Below, piece after piece: positions 62,461 through 64,000 of a DNA stretch of 64,000 nucleotides. Numbering within the stretch: position 1 is the first letter of the stretch; each line of letters begins with the position of its first letter. Both the position numbers and the translations under genes were made by a program. This DNA is from Sphaerochaeta pleomorpha str. Grapes. GTDB lineage: Bacteria > Spirochaetota > Spirochaetia > Sphaerochaetales > Sphaerochaetaceae. The stretch is from assembly GCF_000236685.1 (NCBI RefSeq), contig NC_016633.1:1364001-1428000 (forward strand). Direction: 5' to 3'. The notes below the pieces were generated by a model, which saw only the letters and a list, made by a program, of their open reading frames with translations, was not told where the DNA came from and did no database searches.

Positions 62461-63284
62461 GCTGTCCATCCCCCGTCCACAACAAGGTTTGATCCTGTCA
62501 TGTACTTTGAGGCATCTGAAGCAAGGAAAATCATGGAACCATTGTACTCATCGGCCTGGGCCATGCGCCCAATGGGCATTCTTGCACAGTAATTCTTCTG
62601 GAAGGTCTCGTCCTGGGTTTCACGCCATACGCCGGATGGGGTGAAGGTGTTGACCCTGATACCGGCCTTGCCCCAGTAGGTGGCACAGTAACGGGTAAGG
62701 TTGTAGATTCCCGATTTTGCCGCACAGTAGGCAACCGGCTTGATAAAGGCTACGCCGGTCTGTTCTTTCTTGTAGGCATAGATGTCCTGCACAGGGCTCA
62801 CCATTCCGTAGATTGAACCGATATTGATGATAGAACCACCCTTGTTGGCCTCTACCATCATGGCACCCACACTCTGGGTCATCAAAAAGGTTCCGATAAG
62901 GTTGGTATCTACGACTTCACGGAATACTTCCTCGGGAAAAAGCTCAAAGGGACCGGAAACTTCCGGGGGTGCACTCGGCTGCGTGTCGATCCCGGCATTA
63001 TTTATAAGTACATCTGGCGCACCCCAGAGTTTCGCGATTGATTGCAAGGCTTCATTGATAGAAGCCTTCTTGGTAATATTGACAGAGAAAAGGGCAATGG
63101 TATCACTCGATACCAATTCCTTGCCCAAGGCCTTTTCGGCTTTTTCCTGGGTGGCAGACCTGGAAAGGACCGCGACTTTCGAGCCCCTGCTATGGAACTC
63201 CTTTACAAACTCAGCCCCTATCTGGCCCAAGCCTCCGGTGATGACAACTACCTTGCCAGAAACATCAAATAACGTATCTTTCAT
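62454..63284 (-). CDS. Short-chain dehydrogenase (sugar-acid oxidoreductase-like)
   Basis: A 276-residue SDR: TGGLGQIG nucleotide motif, NNAGID, catalytic Ser in INIGSIYG and YCAAKSG (Tyr and Lys), and a C-terminal GSNLVVDGGWTAW. This type (fructuronate/mannonate or gluconate-like reductases) often sits in hexuronate operons. AGGGG precedes the ATG. Coupled to the aldolase and following a TRAP permease gene by 75 bp. Confidence 0.87.
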   Translation of the reverse strand: MKDTLFDVSGKVVVITGGLGQIGAEFVKEFHSRGSKVAVLSRSATQEKAEKALGKELVSSDTIALFSVNITKKASINEALQSIAKLWGAPDVLINNAGIDTQPSAPPEVSGPFELFPEEVFREVVDTNLIGTFLMTQSVGAMMVEANKGGSIINIGSIYGMVSPVQDIYAYKKEQTGVAFIKPVAYCAAKSGIYNLTRYCATYWGKAGIRVNTFTPSGVWRETQDETFQKNYCARMPIGRMAQADEYNGSMIFLASDASKYMTGSNLVVDGGWTAW

Positions 63285-63359
63285 GAGTAACCCCTTGCAA
63301 CTAGTATTTATAGAGAACAGGAACGAAACTTACCGTACTCGAGTCCTTACGTAAACAAA

Positions 63360-64000
63360 TCAAGCACCCAACAGTTTACCAGGCAACCAGGTTACCAGCG
63401 ATGGGATGAACGTACACATCATAAGAACGACCAACAAAGGGCCAATGAACGGGAGAATGGATTTGTACATACGGTTCAATTCAATTTTGGCAACATCGGA
63501 AATGATAAAGAGACAGACCCCAAACGGAGGGGTAACCTGGCCGATCATCAGGTTGAGGACCATAACCACACCGAACTGGACAAGATCAATTCCAAGGCTA
63601 TGTACGATGGGAAGTAAAACAGGAATCATGAGGGTAAGGATTGCACCCGGTTCCATGAACATTCCCAAGATCAGCAGGATGATGTTGATCACCAGCAGGA
63701 TGAGATTCGGGTTATCGCTTATCCCCAGGATGAAATTGGCAATTTCTGTTGAAATGCCTTCTTTCACCATTACATAGGAGAACAGCAGGGAGGTGCCGAT
63801 GATGAACAAGGTGTTAGCCGATGTAAGTGCAGACTCCAGCAAGCATTTCTTGAAGGTTTTCCAATCCATGGTGTGGTAAACCGCAATGGCAATCAGCAAG
63901 GCGTACGCAACGGCAACGCTGGAGGCTTCTGTAGGGGTAAACCAGCCAGCGGTGAATCCGCTGAGGATAATCAAAGGGGTAATGATTGAGAGAATCGATG
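63360..64000 (-). CDS. TRAP transporter large permease (DctM), 3' part
   Basis: About 213 C-terminal residues of the large TRAP permease, cut by the right edge. PLIILSGFTAGWFTPTEASSVAVAYA and MEPGAILTLMIPVLLPIVHSLGID, then QVTPPFGVCLFIISDVAKI are DctM signatures. TRAP systems import organic or sugar acids using a sodium gradient and a DctP binding protein, which would be upstream outside the window. The following SDR and aldolase would act on the imported acid. Confidence 0.93.
   Translation of the reverse strand, partial: SILSIITPLIILSGFTAGWFTPTEASSVAVAYALLIAIAVYHTMDWKTFKKCLLESALTSANTLFIIGTSLLFSYVMVKEGISTEIANFILGISDNPNLILLVINIILLILGMFMEPGAILTLMIPVLLPIVHSLGIDLVQFGVVMVLNLMIGQVTPPFGVCLFIISDVAKIELNRMYKSILPFIGPLLVVLMMCTFIPSLVTWLPGKLLGA

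Noticed and set aside
1-64000. CRISPR arrays, rRNA and complete tRNA genes
   Set aside because: No regularly spaced repeats or RNA signatures were seen while reading the window.

Overview
The window is bacterial chromosome of moderate G+C, densely packed and arranged in operons. Lipoproteins with spirochaete-type lipoboxes, two small outer-membrane barrels, a Wzi-like barrel, a DUF2089/SHOCT gene set, TRAP and MalFG-type uptake systems without their own ATPase, and an Mbh-ordered Na+/H+ antiporter all fit an anaerobic fermentative spirochaete of the Sphaerochaeta type. This is inferred from gene content; no rRNA or other taxonomic marker is present. No tRNA, rRNA or CRISPR array was seen.

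Layout. 1-4 kb is a mobile-element relic: the end of a nuclease-like gene, an orphan DNA methyltransferase, an unknown 248-residue protein, an S24-type repressor, a ribbon-helix-helix protein and two excisionase-like HTH genes, with no intact integrase. 4-14.5 kb holds envelope and metabolic genes: a GIN-domain protein, a subtilisin-like lipoprotein, a lipoprotein, a ketopantoate-reductase-like enzyme converging on a four-carbon acid sugar kinase, then an acyltransferase and a GltS-type symporter. 14.5-21 kb holds a decayed nitroreductase gene, a YtrA-type GntR-regulated ABC exporter behind a long palindrome, and a second ABC exporter with a NEW3-domain partner.

21-27 kb is one minus-strand molybdenum operon, reading from its promoter: a short ModE-like regulator, a MoeA-like protein, moaC, moaA, a MOSC-MogA fusion, modA, modB, modC. 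A ModE-like palindrome lies just upstream of the regulator. 27-36 kb holds surface proteins, a ROK kinase with a SIS isomerase, an OhrR regulator and a sugar-type ABC uptake system. 36-44.6 kb holds a MerR regulator, radC, the DUF2089/SHOCT set, a WYL regulator with a divergent cysteine hydrolase, a scrap of a second radC, a CoA-disulfide-reductase-like protein with two rhodanese domains, and an NTF2-like/SDR pair.

44.7-52 kb is a complete histidine operon (hisG-D-C-B-H-A-F-IE). It is preceded by a short leader peptide containing HHH and by an intrinsic terminator with an alternative pairing: a classical ribosome-mediated attenuator. 52-57.4 kb is an operon that joins a PII-like protein and a PTS EIIA protein to a seven-gene Mrp/Mbh antiporter lacking MrpA. 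57.7-60.7 kb encodes a large secreted protein with a zinc phospholipase C domain, a PLAT domain (the clostridial alpha-toxin order), Ig-like repeats and two C-terminal repeats. The window ends in a sugar-acid or sialic-acid-like catabolic cluster (aldolase of the DapA/NanA family, SDR, TRAP permease cut by the window edge).

The observations most worth following are the his attenuator, the alpha-toxin-like phospholipase, the PII/EIIA/Mrp operon, and the methyltransferase with its unknown neighbour.
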